64,000 nucleotides of DNA from Solen grandis (Eukaryota > Mollusca > Bivalvia > Adapedonta > Solenidae): the NCBI GenBank assembly GCA_021229015.1, contig CM037789.1:40336926-40400925 (forward strand), written 5' to 3'. Below, in pieces: positions 1 through 11,437 of the stretch. The stretch's first letter is position 1. Each line of letters starts with the position of its first letter. The notes beneath the pieces are model-generated. The model did no database searches, was not told the origin of the DNA, and saw only the letters and a program-made list of their open reading frames with translations. Made by a program: the position numbers and the translations under genes.

Positions 1-1305
1 TTGGTGTGCAGCATTGTCTAGTAGATCACTACCAAGTTTGTTCAAATCATGGCCCTGGGTCAAATTTGGCCCCGCCAAAGGTCACCTGATTTTACCGGTA
101 CGTAGGCTAATATAGAAAAAAAACTTGAAAAATCTTCTTCTCAGAAACCACAAGGCCTGGTGTTTAGATATTTGGTATGTAGCATGATCTTATGACTCTC
201 TACCAAGATTGTAAAAATTATAACCCTGAGGTCAAAATTGGCCCCGCCCCAGGGGTCACTTGATTTAACAAAGGCTAATATAGGAAAAAAACTTGAAAAA
301 TCTTCTTCTCCGAAACAACAAGGCCTAGCCTTTTGATTTTTGGTGTGTAGCATGATCTTATGACTCTCTACCAAGATTGTTCAAATTATGACCCTGGGGT
401 CAAAACTGGCCTGCCCCAGGGGTCACTTGATTTAACATAGGCTAATATAGGAAAAACTTGAAAAATCTTCTTCTCAGAAACCACAAGGCCTGGGGTTTAG
501 ATATTTGGTATGTAGCATTGTCTACTGGGTCTCTACAATGTTTTTACAAATCATGACCATTGGGTCAAATTTGGCCCCACCAAAGGGGTCCCTGATTTTA
601 CATAGGCTAATATAGGAAAAAACTTGAAAAATCTTCTCAGAAACCACAAGGCCTGGTGTTTAGATATTTGGTTGTAGCATTTTTAGTGTCTCTTCAGTTT
701 TTCAAATCATGCCCTGGGGTCAAAATTGGCCCCACCCCAGGGGTCACTTGATTTAACATAGACTAATATAGGAGAAACCTGAAAAATCTTCTTCTCAGAA
801 ATCACAAAGCCTGGAGTTTAGATATTTGGTATGTAACATGGGCTAATAGACCTCTACCCAGTTTGTTCAAATCATGATTCATGCATTGTCTAGTGGATCT
901 ATATTTAGTTTGTTCAAATCATGGCCCTAGGGTCAAATTTGGCCCCGCCATTGGGGTCACCTGATTTTACATAGGCTAATATAGAAATAACTTGAAAATT
1001 CTTCGTTTTAGGAAACTAGAAAAGACATGGCCTGGTGTTTAGATATTTTGTTAAAATTGGCCCTGCCCCAGGGATCACTTGATTTTACATAGACTTATTT
1101 TGGAAAAAGGCTAGAAAAATTTCTTCTCAGAAACCACAAGGTCTGGAGTTTAGATATTTGGTATGTAACATGGGCTAATAGACCTCTACCCAGTTTGTTC
1201 AAATCATGACCCTGGGGTCAAAATTGGCTCTGCCTCAGGGGTCACTTGATTTTACATAGCCTAATGATATCTGGTGAGAGATCCAGGGCCATCATGGCCC
1301 TCTTG
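1..1305. repeat. Degenerate ~165-bp tandem repeat array
   Basis: About seven or eight imperfect head-to-tail copies. The anchor AAATCTTCTTCTCAGAA recurs near 131, 299, 464, 630 and 785, giving spacings of roughly 155-168 bp, then more disordered copies near 998 and 1118. Each copy contains blocks like CCTGGGGTCAAAATTGGCC and AGGGGTCACTTGATTT. The array ends in GATCCAGGGCCATCATGG followed by CCCTCTTGTTATT, whose AGGGCCAT-C-ATGGCCCT part is a perfect hairpin. I recognise this repeat type as common in bivalve DNA from memory only. Open frames inside it are repeat-derived, not genes. Confidence 0.85.
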
Positions 1306-1492
1306 TTATTACTTTTTATGCCTTGTGCTATTTTACCATATCATATCAGCAGTTTAATGTTTCAATATGTATAAGATCTATCAGTCATGCGTGTGTGTTT
1401 TTTCATTACTCAGCTGTGTTCATTTTAATCTGATGTGTTTACAATAACTGACAAAGCAGTTTTCATTGATAGTTTTTGTTATTTATAATTCT

Positions 1493-2226
1493 TAGCTCAC
1501 CTGAGCACGAACTTGTAAAAGTACAAAAACTGAAAGTTTATTTTTAGCTTGACTATTAAGAGAACAGTCCAAGCTATTGTGGTCACCTATTCATCGGCGT
1601 CGGACTGCTGTCCATGTAAAACATATTTGTCAACTTTCCCTTATATAAAAATTCATATGATCTTTTGTGCCAAATGCATGTAAATATGTTCTTGATTTTA
1701 ACATGTTCTTTAAACTTGATCTTTTGTGCCAAATGCATTGTGCCAAATGCATGTAAATATTTTGATTTTAAAAAGTTCTTTCAGTTTGATCTTGTGCCAA
1801 ATGCATGTAACAAGTTCTTTTGATCTTTTGTGCCTGTATGTAAATGTTCAATATTCATATCAGACCCACTTCAGACATCAGCATTCTTACAGATTATTTC
1901 ACTCATTAGTAATGGCTTATTATAAAGAGATAAACTTATTTCAGAAATATATATGCATGTGCCTATTTATATTACCGGTACTTTAAACTTTTAGTATAAA
2001 AGGTATCAACATGAAACTTCATATGTGGATAGATCTCATCTAGGGGTGGGGGTGCAGTGACCAACAACCATAACTTTCATGTGCATATTTGAGTTATTGC
2101 CCTTTGTAAATTTTCATACTTCATTTCTGTCTAGGCTGTAACTCAAAAAATATAGAAGGTATTAACATGAAACTTAACCTTTCCTATAATATGTCTTTTG
2201 CCTCCACCTAGCGGTGCTCTTGTTGT
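1493..2226. repeat. Dispersed bivalve-type repeat with internal minisatellite
   Basis: Starts with CTCACCTGAGCACGAACTTG and includes AGCTATTGTGGTCACCTATTC. From about 1985 it runs through two related stretches with GGTATCAACATGAAACTTC and GGTATTAACATGAAACTTA, about 160 bp apart. It ends with a CACC-TAGC-GGTG hairpin followed by GCTCTTGTT, the same kind of end as the array finishing near 1305. It looks like a fragment of an interspersed element; no transposase or reverse transcriptase frame is visible. Confidence 0.55.
1659..1845. repeat. Minisatellite with GATCTTTTGTGCCAAATGC units
   Basis: Four imperfect units begin near 1659, 1718, 1788 and 1822, each with GATCTT(TT)GTGCC; the first three continue into AAATGCATGTAA. 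The first spacing is 59 bp. The second is longer because TGTGCCAAATGCAT is repeated inside it; the last unit is short. An 86-codon open frame across it is a by-product of the repeat. Confidence 0.75.
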
Positions 2227-2845
2227 TTTTTTCTTTTGTATACATTTATTTTTATAAATTTAAGCTCAGTTACTTGAAGAGTTACGTAATGCCATTTAAT
2301 CAACATGTATTTTAGTGAGGTTAGTAAACGCCACCCTAATCATGCTATATGCAACGTTATGTTGACAAGTCCTTTTCATTCATACCATTTACAGATGAAG
2401 GTCGAGTTTTGTTTTAATCCACTTATTTCTGACAAAAATATGGGCATTAGATTTACAAAACTGTCAAACATTCTAAATTAGATCATTTTTAATATTTTTT
2501 CATTATATTTCAAGCATTATTTCAAGTTTATTAAATTCATATACTGATGCACTGTGTCATTCGTAAAAACTATTGCAAGGTTAGTGCAAAATGTTACCTT
2601 TTGTTTGATATTCTTATTATGTTCACTACACAAGCATTAAAATGATACAAAATGTTTGTTTGTCCACTGTTTCTTACATTACAGGTAATAATTCCTTGAA
2701 TTTTTATCATCACGTGCTGCTGGTTTAACAATAGCTCCATTCACAAGAGCACAATTGGTTTGTATAACTACCAGAGACCATTGTTAACAACACGTTGCGC
2801 TTGATCTTCAAATATATTTCTGCCCATTGTATTTAGCCTACCATT
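2227..2845. other. Unassigned AT-rich stretch
   Basis: No convincing exon, promoter or repeat was seen between the dispersed repeat and the SINE-related segment that follows. Confidence 0.5.
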
Positions 2846-3210
2846 CATGCTGGCCGCGGGGTTAGAGTGTCCACTAAGACTGCTTGGTCCAGTGAGAGGA
2901 TAATGTTACTGGGTGTGATATCACACCACATGTGTACAGTAAGAAACTGCAGTGCGACAACACATTATCCATCTCGAGCAGACGACCTCCAAAAACCAGA
3001 CCACCTCTGCTTGCCTAGTAGTTCTGAAGCACGTCATTGGTTTATTCACATTTTGCCACATACCGAAGTTTTTAAAAATGGAACTGATATACCTCCCTTG
3101 CATGGCACTCAGTATAATAGGGGTAGGTCTAGAATATATTGGCCAAGTGTCAGATTGTAACTGCATGTGGTATCCTGCTGAAGCAGTTGACTGAAATGCT
3201 GTCGGTTCGT
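2846..3210 (+). mobile_element. Rearranged, degenerate SINE fragments
   Basis: Two pieces resemble the body of the SINE at 3446-3743. The piece at about 2880-2960 has GGATAATGTTACTGGGTGTG, as in the SINE centre. The piece at about 3075-3210 has AAAAATGGAACTGATAT, the CTCCCTTG...GGCACTCAG block and a final TTGACTGAAATGCTGTCGG. They are in the wrong order for one insertion, so this is a rearranged or double insertion. Open frames on both strands here are repeat-derived. Confidence 0.6.
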
Positions 3211-3219
3211 ATCGCTGTA

Positions 3220-3371
3220 CAGTTGTACCTGTATTAAGCGGTCAACCTGCATCTAACGGTCAGTTTTGATATCCCAAAATAGAATGATATATGTTTAACC
3301 TTCATTGAACGATCATCTCTGTTAAGAGGTCACATTTTTGTACCCTTGGTTGGCCGCTTAAGACAAGTTTG
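3220..3371. mobile_element. Degenerate MITE-like inverted-repeat element
   Basis: The left end reads CAGTTGTACCTGTATTAAGC and then GGTCAACC. The reverse complement of the right end reads CAAACTTGTCTTAAGCGGCC and then AACC. The ends therefore form an imperfect terminal inverted repeat of about 28 bp around a 152-bp, non-coding body. A small non-autonomous DNA transposon is the simplest reading. No clear target-site duplication was found. Confidence 0.6.
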
Positions 3372-3445
3372 TATTTCAATTTTTAGAAGAAAATGAGAGC
3401 TATTATACTCGCAACAGTATTACTCATCTGCTGTCAACCCAGGTT

Positions 3446-3743
3446 CAGTGGTTGGAGCGTCCGCCTCAGATGCATAGGTAGTCAGTTCGATCCCCAGCCA
3501 CGACATACTACAGTCGTTAAAAATGGTACTGGTATTGCTCCCTTGCTTGGCGCTCAGCATATAAGGGTAGTTCCAGGACTGGTTGGCCCGGTGTCAGGAT
3601 AATGTGACTGGGTGTGGTATCATGCCAGATGTCCACGGTTATACTTCAGTGTGGCAGCACTATATCTCTTTCAAGTAGACATTGTCTCCAAATGACTGAA
3701 ATACTGTTGGTGGGACGTTAAAACCATCAAACAAACAAATCAG
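3446..3743 (+). mobile_element. tRNA-derived SINE (family 1), full length with 8-bp target duplication
   Basis: The 5' part has a tRNA-like pol III promoter: an A-box-like CAGTGGTTGGAGCG and a B-box-like AGTTCGATCCCC. The body contains GGTACTGGTATTGCTCCC and GTCAGGATAATGTGACTGGG. It ends with TGACTGAAATACTGTTGGTG and an ACGTTAAAACC...CAAACAAACAAA tail. The direct repeat CCCAGGTT flanks it at 3438-3445 and 3744-3751 and reads as the insertion duplication. The same family recurs at 61508-61795 (minus strand) and as fragments at 2846-3210 and 61090-61200. Confidence 0.85.
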
Positions 3744-3751
3744 CCCAGGTT

Positions 3752-4295
3752 GTTTGCGCTCTAGCAAACGTAAAATGCTACATCAGCAAAGTTAGATAAC
3801 CTACATGAATTGAATATAACCAAACAAAAATTGTACACCAGACAAAAACTTTCATCTTAAAAAACCCTGTTCTTTCAGCGCTTTGATTTTTTATTTTTGG
3901 TTGATGCTGAACCAAACAGACATGATCTGTCATTATATGAGTAAAAATAACTTGCACTTTAACTATTAGGATCTTGGTTGTTTATGTCATTGTCTGTACA
4001 AGTATTTAGTACTCTCGATAATTTCCGGTGTGTGCGGTATGGAGTTTACGGTGTGGGACCATTAGTTCTTTGGTACGGTATAATATATGAGAACCGAACA
4101 TGATAACATTTCCCAGCTATGAACCTCTCCTTCAACTGCAAGTACTTCGACATATAATTTCCCTTTACTTAAAAGTGTAATGTGATGTTCACTTGGCTAA
4201 TACTTGTTTTAATTATCGTTCCTGAGAAGAAGAGAGAAAAAAAAACAGTAAAAGACAGAGTCTGCAAAATTTTCCGTGGGATTTCTAATAGAACC
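3752..4295. other. Unassigned stretch
   Basis: Nothing gene-like was seen. The GTGTGCGGTATGG and TTACGGTGTGGG pieces at 4030-4060 are an imperfect short duplication. Confidence 0.4.
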
Positions 4296-4388
4296 CTTTT
4301 GTCCTTCCTCGATGAATCCATGACTCTCAATATGTGAGAAGTTACAGTGGTTTACAACTCATCTACCTAAACCACTCGACCACGGGGG
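4296..4388 (-). mobile_element. tRNA-like SINE head fragment (family 2 type)
   Basis: On the minus strand this begins CCCCGTGGTCGAGTGGTTTA, a Ser/Leu-tRNA-like A box. About 55 bases on it has a degenerate B box (GTCATGGATTCATCG) followed by AGGAAGG. The layout matches the better preserved SINE at 61896-62150. The rest of the element is not recognisable. Confidence 0.4.
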
Positions 4389-5364
4389 CGAAATATGAAG
4401 ACCAATTTCTGTTATAAATAAGAGGAGTTCTACAGAATGCTTTCCGTATTTCAACCTTCTTCAAAATTCCTTTCCGGCTGTGCAATGTGAGTGTGTGAAC
4501 TCTTACAACAGTCAAAATGACTGGCCTAACAAGGATTAAACTGTTGTCTCTTGTTTCGTAGTTGGATTTATTTCTCAAAATCCGTTTACAGATATGCAAT
4601 AACTGCAGTTACAAATGCAGTCTAGCTTACATGGTCAACACTAAAATTTTAATAACTTCTTTATTTAAGGGTATTTTTCAATGAAATAAAAAAAATTGTG
4701 TTCCATAAACTAATCTGCATTAGAAAATGTAAAACAACTGAAAATAAAAACTTATTCTTTATTCAATAAACTTGTTACTATTTTTAGTAACATTTTTGGA
4801 TTTTTTAAATTGTTGAAAAAACAACAACAACAACAATATAAAAAAAATTAAAAGTCTCACCCTGTCAAATTTTAGTTCATCTGAAAGAGTGCACTTTTGT
4901 CTTTAAAATGAGACATAGTTGACCATTCTACTATAAAAGACTGTGGAGATATCTTGTTATGAAACAGGCCATTGTAGGCACTTCAGGGGGTCTGAATGGC
5001 CAAATGCCAGATGGCCCCATCTCACCGGGGTAATACAAAACTTCAAAGGGTGACATGCAGTTGTCATTGTATCTTTCATGTGCCATTGTCAGCATCCCTG
5101 GAAGATGTCTGCATTCTCTGGAGACCATTCTCAGTATATATAGGGCTGATTTTCACCAAAATCCTAATAAAAATATCAACATTTAAGCAAAAAAAACTTT
5201 CATCAACACAATGAGAGGTGACATGGCTGCACATTTAAAAACTGGCCATATTCCACAGAGCAAAGGCTTAAAACTGACTGACTCTTCATCTATGGACACC
5301 TACATGATACGTACTGACTGCAGCAGAGAGGCCTTTGAGACTGAGGGTCAATCCGTAAGGCCAA
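4389..5364. other. Unassigned stretch before scaffold gap
   Basis: No supported gene. There is an (ACA)n microsatellite near 4819-4838. The 99-codon frame beginning at 5211 is open only because it runs through the N gap. Confidence 0.5.
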
Positions 5365-5464
5365 NNNNNNNNNNNNNNNNNNNNNNNNNNNNNNNNNNNN
5401 NNNNNNNNNNNNNNNNNNNNNNNNNNNNNNNNNNNNNNNNNNNNNNNNNNNNNNNNNNNNNNNN
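5365..5464. other. Assembly gap, exactly 100 N
   Basis: A run of exactly 100 N, the conventional placeholder for a scaffold join of unknown size. Any frame crossing it is meaningless. Confidence 0.98.
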
Positions 5465-6850
5465 GTCTGAGTGTATCTTTTGCCTATTTTTTTTTGTCAG
5501 CGATGCCTAGAATTTATGATGGAATATATATGATTTATAATGTTTACTCTAAAGCAGATATTAAATATAATAAATCAGTGTTTTGTTATGTTTAAATTTA
5601 TAATTTAAAGGTTCTTTATGTGCGTGAAATAAGAACATCTTCGGTTTTACAACAATAGATACTTGCCAGTCTTCTAACCAACATGATCTTAATGCGCGAG
5701 GCATGGATGCTGCTGATATTGCCGAAAAGACGAGGATATGAGTTCAAAATTAATGGTCCGGGGATTTTCGGGACCTTTTGATATTAAATACATACATTCC
5801 TTCAGTATATGTTTTGTAAATTAATGTACAATTTTTAACACTTATATTTCATCGTTTGACCAAATGATAAGCGCATAGGATGAGTCTTGCCTCTGTAACG
5901 GATAGTCGTGAATTTGTTATCTGACCACAGCAAGAAAAAGTAAATAAAAAGTAAAAAAGCAAAGGGAAAAGGGTAGCAAAAAGCAAAGTATTCCGCTTTG
6001 ATCGAGACAAAGGGTTAGGGTTCATTTTATTATTCGTATCTTCATGTACTATCTTTATTAGTGTCAATACTCACATTAGTCACATAAACATACAAAAATA
6101 CATATTTTTTTATATTAATCAAAAGCAACGCAGTAAGATTATTGCGTATATATGTATAACAATTTTATCGTAGCTAACAGTATGGGTACAAACATATAAA
6201 AAATACTCAATTTAGAAAGCACTGCATTTTCGTGACCGAAACCATTCTTTTGCACACATTCGAACAAAGCGCTAAATTTTATTCTTTATCACCAATAAGG
6301 TAACACAATTTTGCCTTATCCCTTTACTCTATTTAACTAACTTTGAATCAACACTGATAAAGGTATTAACCTTCCACCAGCTGTTTAGTTCAAGGTGCAT
6401 TCTTATGTGCTAATAATTTGCTTCTGGAAAACTGGAGATTCGACATCTTTCACTTTTAGTAGTTCCATCCAGAGTTTAAAAGTTTTATACTGAATTACCA
6501 AGACGAGTATCATAGATAACTGTAACACAGTAACCATTCTTATTCATTTGTCATTCGCTCACTCTGTCTTTTTTTACCTTTATTATTAAGAAAGTAGAAC
6601 ATTATGTCAATAATGGTTAGATATATAAAGAACTTACATTTTATGGGCGGACTGGTTCGCAGGACCAGTTTTATTTTTGTAAATTTCGTGGTTGAAGAAG
6701 ATTTGTATTCACGGAAGTTGATTTGATTTACCTTTTTGTCAGCCATATTGCTATAAACGTTTCAACTGATCAGATTGCAGAATTCATTGTACCCAGAAGC
6801 TGGTTTTTACATCCTAACAACCGGGTATGCTAGAATGCAGTCGCTAAACC
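5465..6850. other. Unassigned AT-rich stretch
   Basis: No exon with good splice signals and no recognisable repeat was found. Confidence 0.4.
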
Positions 6851-6856
6851 GCTAGG

Positions 6857-6891
6857 TATAAAAGCTGGGACACACGTGATTTGGTCACTCC
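6857..6891 (+). promoter_or_regulatory. Candidate TATA/initiator core promoter of an unknown gene
   Basis: TATAAAAG lies at 6857-6864 and a perfect initiator match TCACTCC at 6885-6891, placing +1 (A) at 6887, 30 bp from the TATA box. This spacing resembles that of the secreted-gene promoters later in the window. About 50 bp downstream, an ATG near 6938 opens a short frame beginning MSSMRVFPILLV, which looks like the start of a signal peptide, but it stops after 15 codons unless spliced. I could not identify a second exon with confidence. Confidence 0.35.
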
Positions 6892-6999
6892 AAACTGGGG
6901 CCAGTTCCTTAAGAGTATTCGCTCAGCGAGCTGACTTATGAGTTCTATGCGAGTGTTTCCTATACTCTTGGTGAAAATAGATTAACATTAAAGTAGCAA

Positions 7000-9900
7000 A
7001 GTTGCCTTTGTATGGAATTTGTCAACATTAATGAATATTATTTTTCTTTGTAATTAATTTGGTTTATAAAGCATCCATTTGGCATCATACGGTAGACGCT
7101 GTCGGCCGATGCACTGGCTACCGTTGGAAGCCACACCAAATTTTGATGCGTAAATGTACCTGTTGTTTTGCTTTACTCATTTTCTTTTAAAATAAAAGTA
7201 AAATAAAAGTATTAATTGAAACGAGGACTTGTGTTGTGCCATATGCATCCCACTCTGGGTGAACGGTATCGTCCGTTCCTGTTACAGAATATTAAAAAAG
7301 GAAATGACAAAAAGTCGATATTAAACGTGCTTATTCTAGAAGATGTAAACAGTTTGATGATGAAAATTCACACCCAGTTAAGTGAACATTTTGCTCAGAT
7401 TTAATCAGAAATCAGAACTGGGAATAAAATGATTGATTATATGATGTCGAAACATTATCTTTCCAAATGTCATATTCGCGATGCACCATCTTAATTAAAT
7501 TGATGCTACAGCGTAAATCGCAAATATCATACAACGAAGCAACTTAAATTCACAGAATATCCCTGACTAAAGAACACTCTTATTCATATATAGCACATGT
7601 AAAAGGTGAAACTACAAAAAGATTTTAAGATTATAAGTATCCAGTGAAACATTTAAACTATAAAAATCCTAAGTAGAAGCATAACGATCTTATATATTTA
7701 TATGCACTTAGCATAGTTTCGCTCTCACCCCTCGATATAGTAAATTTGTTAGGTTTTATTCTTGTTTAATCCTGAAATTGATTATAAAGATCAGCGGGTA
7801 GGCTTGACACAGAAGGTGTTGTTAATTTAGTACAATTTAGCAAAACAATGTAGTTTAATCCTGAACTTCAAAAATCCTAATTTTTAGTATGAAGGATGGT
7901 TCCAGGACAGGTTAGCTATATTTCAGAATTTACAGAACACTTTCCGAAAGCTTACATTGAATTAAAATTCCACTTTATATGTTATATTATTAAGATGTTT
8001 TTCCCAGAAAATCAGATATTTATAATTGCTTATTTATTTTACTATCTGTAAAAATTAAGTTGGTAAAGATAGGAACTCGTTTTGCTGATTTGATCGCGTT
8101 CTCTTAGCTCAACGTTGCCATTTAGATAATATCCTTATAAATATGAAACACTTCTCCAGAAAACATACTCATATTCTAGCATATCGCCTCGAACTCAGGT
8201 TCTAATGTCCCTGCGTGAGGGTTTATTTTCGTTATGTTTCTTAAATGCCATACTCTATATAATCAAATCGTGTCAATATTAACGCAGCACAGCAATGTAT
8301 TTGGCAATAACACTACCAAACTGCTTCTGTTATAGTATTTTGTTGCTCTTTGGCCAAAATAAATCCGGCATTTTCTTTTAAAGTAGCGCGCTTTCCCGAT
8401 AGGAAAACGATCCCTCCATAATATCATATAATTCCTGAAATAAATGGAAAAAAGAAAGACACTAAAGAAGCGTATTTTAGATATTTTCAAATGGTGAGAA
8501 GTCTTCCTCAAAATGTATAAACATGTATAAACATGATGTCAAGATCAGATTTATATTGCTCCGATGAATATGTTTCACAACAAAATTATGTTTCTCACTT
8601 ATACCTATACCTTTACTACTCTCAATACTACTACAGGGTGATCATCAATTTCCTTAGATTGCTCTCAAATGTCGATTATTTTCATATCTTTTACAGTCCC
8701 TATCGACAGTTTCTTGTTTGAATATTTAATCTGCATTTTCATACAATTGATCTTACATGAGTATTTATTTGATTAAAAAAAAGATATGAAACTCGCTGTG
8801 TGAAGTGAACAAAATATGAAATCATGTAACGAATTTCACATGTTTTAATATCAAATAAATAACCACGAAACGCACAATTGCTTGTCACTTATGCCTGTTT
8901 TTGATTATGCTAGAAAAAACCCACTACCAGTTTACTCCTGTAGCATATTTGAAACGAGTACAAAAGTAGTTCCGATAAAACGTTTAATGTTTATATTTGC
9001 AGATAAACAGAACAATATCCTTTTAATAACATAATAAAAAGAATTTACTGAAACCACCCGGCTGGCTCAATTTTTGATCTTGTGATAAACATTTGTCCTC
9101 TTTTGTGACACGTCATGTGTAGAGGCACGTTCAACTTGCTGCACGTGGTACAATTAATTTTGTTGATATCACACATGTGTGAGATGAAAAAATAAACGGC
9201 TACATTAACTTGTAGACAAGCTAGATTAGGTGATAAATCGAAAAGATGTCACTCTCAGGTGGAATAAAATCATATAAGAACACAAATAACGATACGACGA
9301 AAAAGAATAACATGTTTTATTAAAACAGTAAAAAAAAAAGTTTTTATAGTTTTTTGGTACAGTTTCTCACCTGATACAAGCAACACATACAAAAAAAAAA
9401 ACTAACTAACAAAGTAATGGTTTATTCATCTCAAATCAGTTTGTAAATTAAAACCTATTATAAGTCTTTGGAACACCAGAAAAATACAAGACGAACAAGT
9501 AAGAAAGTTTTGCGTTTCATTTTCGTCCAATAAAATACCTTAATATAACAATGTTGCATCTCCAATTTAATTTAAGCTTGTAGATAGAGCATTCAAGAGT
9601 ACTCTCTTGTTTGTGATCATGGTCCAATGTTAAGAAAAAAAGGCCAATCAGCTCTGTTGGTTAAAGTTATTGTAGATCACTCGGAAGGTTTAAAGAGAAT
9701 GTCTTGGTTGGTTGCCACGTTGGTGTTTTGTTTTTATCCGCCTGTCTCAGTGCATACAAGGTATTTTTTCTTCTGAATAGCAGCAGCAGCGTCGACGACA
9801 ACAACAACTGAATATAGTCTAAACGTTTTGGGATATTTAATAACAGTCAGTGCTACTACGCTTAAAGGATGGTTAAAAGGGCATCTGCAACACTCATCCT

Positions 9901-10055
9901 TGGTCATATCGTTAAAACAGACCCTGTGAATGACGAAAGGAAATCGCAACAAGATTAATATCTTTCAGTTTGTCAAGAAGGAGGGAATATATCCTGTACC
10001 TGGTAACACAGAAACAACTCTGAAGTTCCTTATCAAATTCGGCAACCTAATCATT
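7000..10055. other. Unassigned AT-rich stretch
   Basis: No gene is supported. The open segment at 7216-7404 has protein-like composition but no credible acceptor or start. A weak tRNA-like AGCTCTGTTGGTTAAAG at about 9650 may be a SINE relic. Confidence 0.4.
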
Positions 10056-10059
10056 TCAT

Positions 10060-10490
10060 TGTTCAGGGTTCCCAGGGTCAGGGAAAAGTCAGAGAAAATG
10101 ATTTTTTTCAAGGTAAGGGAAAAGTCAGGGAAATTTAAAATTGGTCAGGGAAATTTGGAAATTCAGAAAGAATCAGGGAAAAGTCAGGGAATTTTACAAT
10201 CAAGGAATGTCCACCAAACAGCAGGAGGATTATAATAAGGATAGGCTAAGGCAGTTTTTTCCATTTTTTTTTTCAGTCAGTTTGAATTGTCAGATTGGCA
10301 TGATATTAGATAAGTTCCCAATAGCATCCAACTGGCACAACATCATTTCATGTTTGAAAATAAAAACATACCTAGAAGTAATTTAGTTTTGGAAAATCCG
10401 TATTTGCCGCTGGATTTGCGCTTAATTTGGTCAGGAAATTTTGAGTTTGGTCTGGGAAAAGTCAGGGATTTTTTATTTTTCAATTTTGTG
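10060..10490 (+). repeat. Interspersed repeat with reiterated GTCAGGGAAAAGTCAGGGAA
   Basis: Between 10068 and 10200 the words GTCAGGGAAAAGTCAGGG and GGTCAGGGAAATTTGGAAATT recur several times. They reappear at 10429-10485 as GGTCTGGGAAAAGTCAGGG. The translated frames (Lys/Gly/Arg/Phe-rich, 101, 81 and 73 codons, overlapping) are products of the repeat. I recognise the word as part of a widespread animal repeat but cannot name the element. Confidence 0.6.
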
Positions 10491-11164
10491 GGAACCATGT
10501 TGTTTTGTGCAAGCAAAATAAAAGAATGTTTACATGAGAATAGAAATTATATGTTCAAGAATTTCTGTTAAATTGTAAAAGAAATATTTAATTCTCCCTA
10601 TTCGAAAAATCATGAGTTTCATTTTCCATTTCTGTAAAATTAAAATACCTGAGGAAATTCAAACATTAATATCATGAATAATCTGTTTGTTTGTGCGACT
10701 TCTATTTATAGAATTTAATTTCGAATTTATTTCTTACGAGAGATGCGTATTTAAGCTATCTTTAATAAAAAGAAACGGTGACCGTTGACACACGAACGTA
10801 ATCTAAAAAAGGGCACGGTGACCTATCCTTTCTTTCCATTTTCTTATTGAGCACATTTATTTATAGAAAAAAAATGTGAAAATCAGAAAATTCTATTCAA
10901 GAAAATTATTAGATATTAAAAACTCTTAAACATGTAGCAACCGGGCTGGTCTAAACACTCTTACAACTGCGAAATGTTCTATTCAAGGTTACATGTTAAA
11001 AACACAAATTAATTCCAACCATATTTGAAGTATTTAACATGTATATTTTTGTTCAGACATTAGAAATATATTCACATGCTTGTCAGGCTGGATAAAATTC
11101 AGGTATGCAGAAAATCTATCACGAAATAAAGATCAATAGACAAGACATGTAGGTTATGTCTAGA
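10491..11164. other. Unassigned stretch
   Basis: AT-rich, no gene seen. It could contain the 3' untranslated region of the minus-strand exon at 11165-11437: the nearest minus-strand AATAAA candidate is around 10855. Confidence 0.35.
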
Positions 11165-11437
11165 TCACCGGATAACGGCAGTTAATGATTTTAGCTCTGT
11201 TTTTCCAAAGAGATTAAGCAGGAAAACCATATACAAGTAATGGTTATAGTTTTCGGCTATGGAATGATCCTGAGCCTCCAAGCAAATTATCCAGTCTGTA
11301 AGTAAAATACATGCGTCATATGTCTCAGACACATTTACAATTTCCATAAAGTATCGTGAATATTTTTTGTAGGAAACACTGACTCGATGAAGTTCTGCAC
11401 GCTGTGTCACATAACAGTGATAACTACATTCTAAACG
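11165..11437 (-). CDS. Coding-like terminal exon, unknown protein
   Basis: The minus strand has a good splice acceptor (pyrimidine-rich tract ending TTGATTCACAG) directly before an open frame of 90 codons and a stop. The translation begins RLECSYHCYVTQRAELHRV and ends in a hydrophobic helical stretch (YMVFLLNLFGK) and KSLTAVIR. It has five Cys, three of them in the first dozen residues or so, and an amino-acid mix typical of real protein rather than AT-rich noise. Upstream exons should lie above 11460 but none could be chosen. The family is not recognised; a secreted or membrane protein tail is possible. Only an exon call, and it could be a relic. Confidence 0.35.
   Translation of the reverse strand, partial: RLECSYHCYVTQRAELHRVSVSYKKYSRYFMEIVNVSETYDACILLTDWIICLEAQDHSIAENYNHYLYMVFLLNLFGKTELKSLTAVIR

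Noticed and set aside
3446..3520. tRNA gene
   Set aside because: A and B boxes are present but no cloverleaf can be closed and a SINE body and tail follow; the same holds at 44222, 61795 and 61896.
7216..7404. Coding-like frame with HPTLGERYRPFLLQNIKKGN
   Set aside because: Composition is suggestive but a stop directly precedes it and no credible acceptor or ATG in good context is present; possibly a relic.
9930..10571. Three overlapping frames of 73-101 codons
   Set aside because: Generated by the GTCAGGGAAAAG repeat; reading frames overlap and are low complexity.
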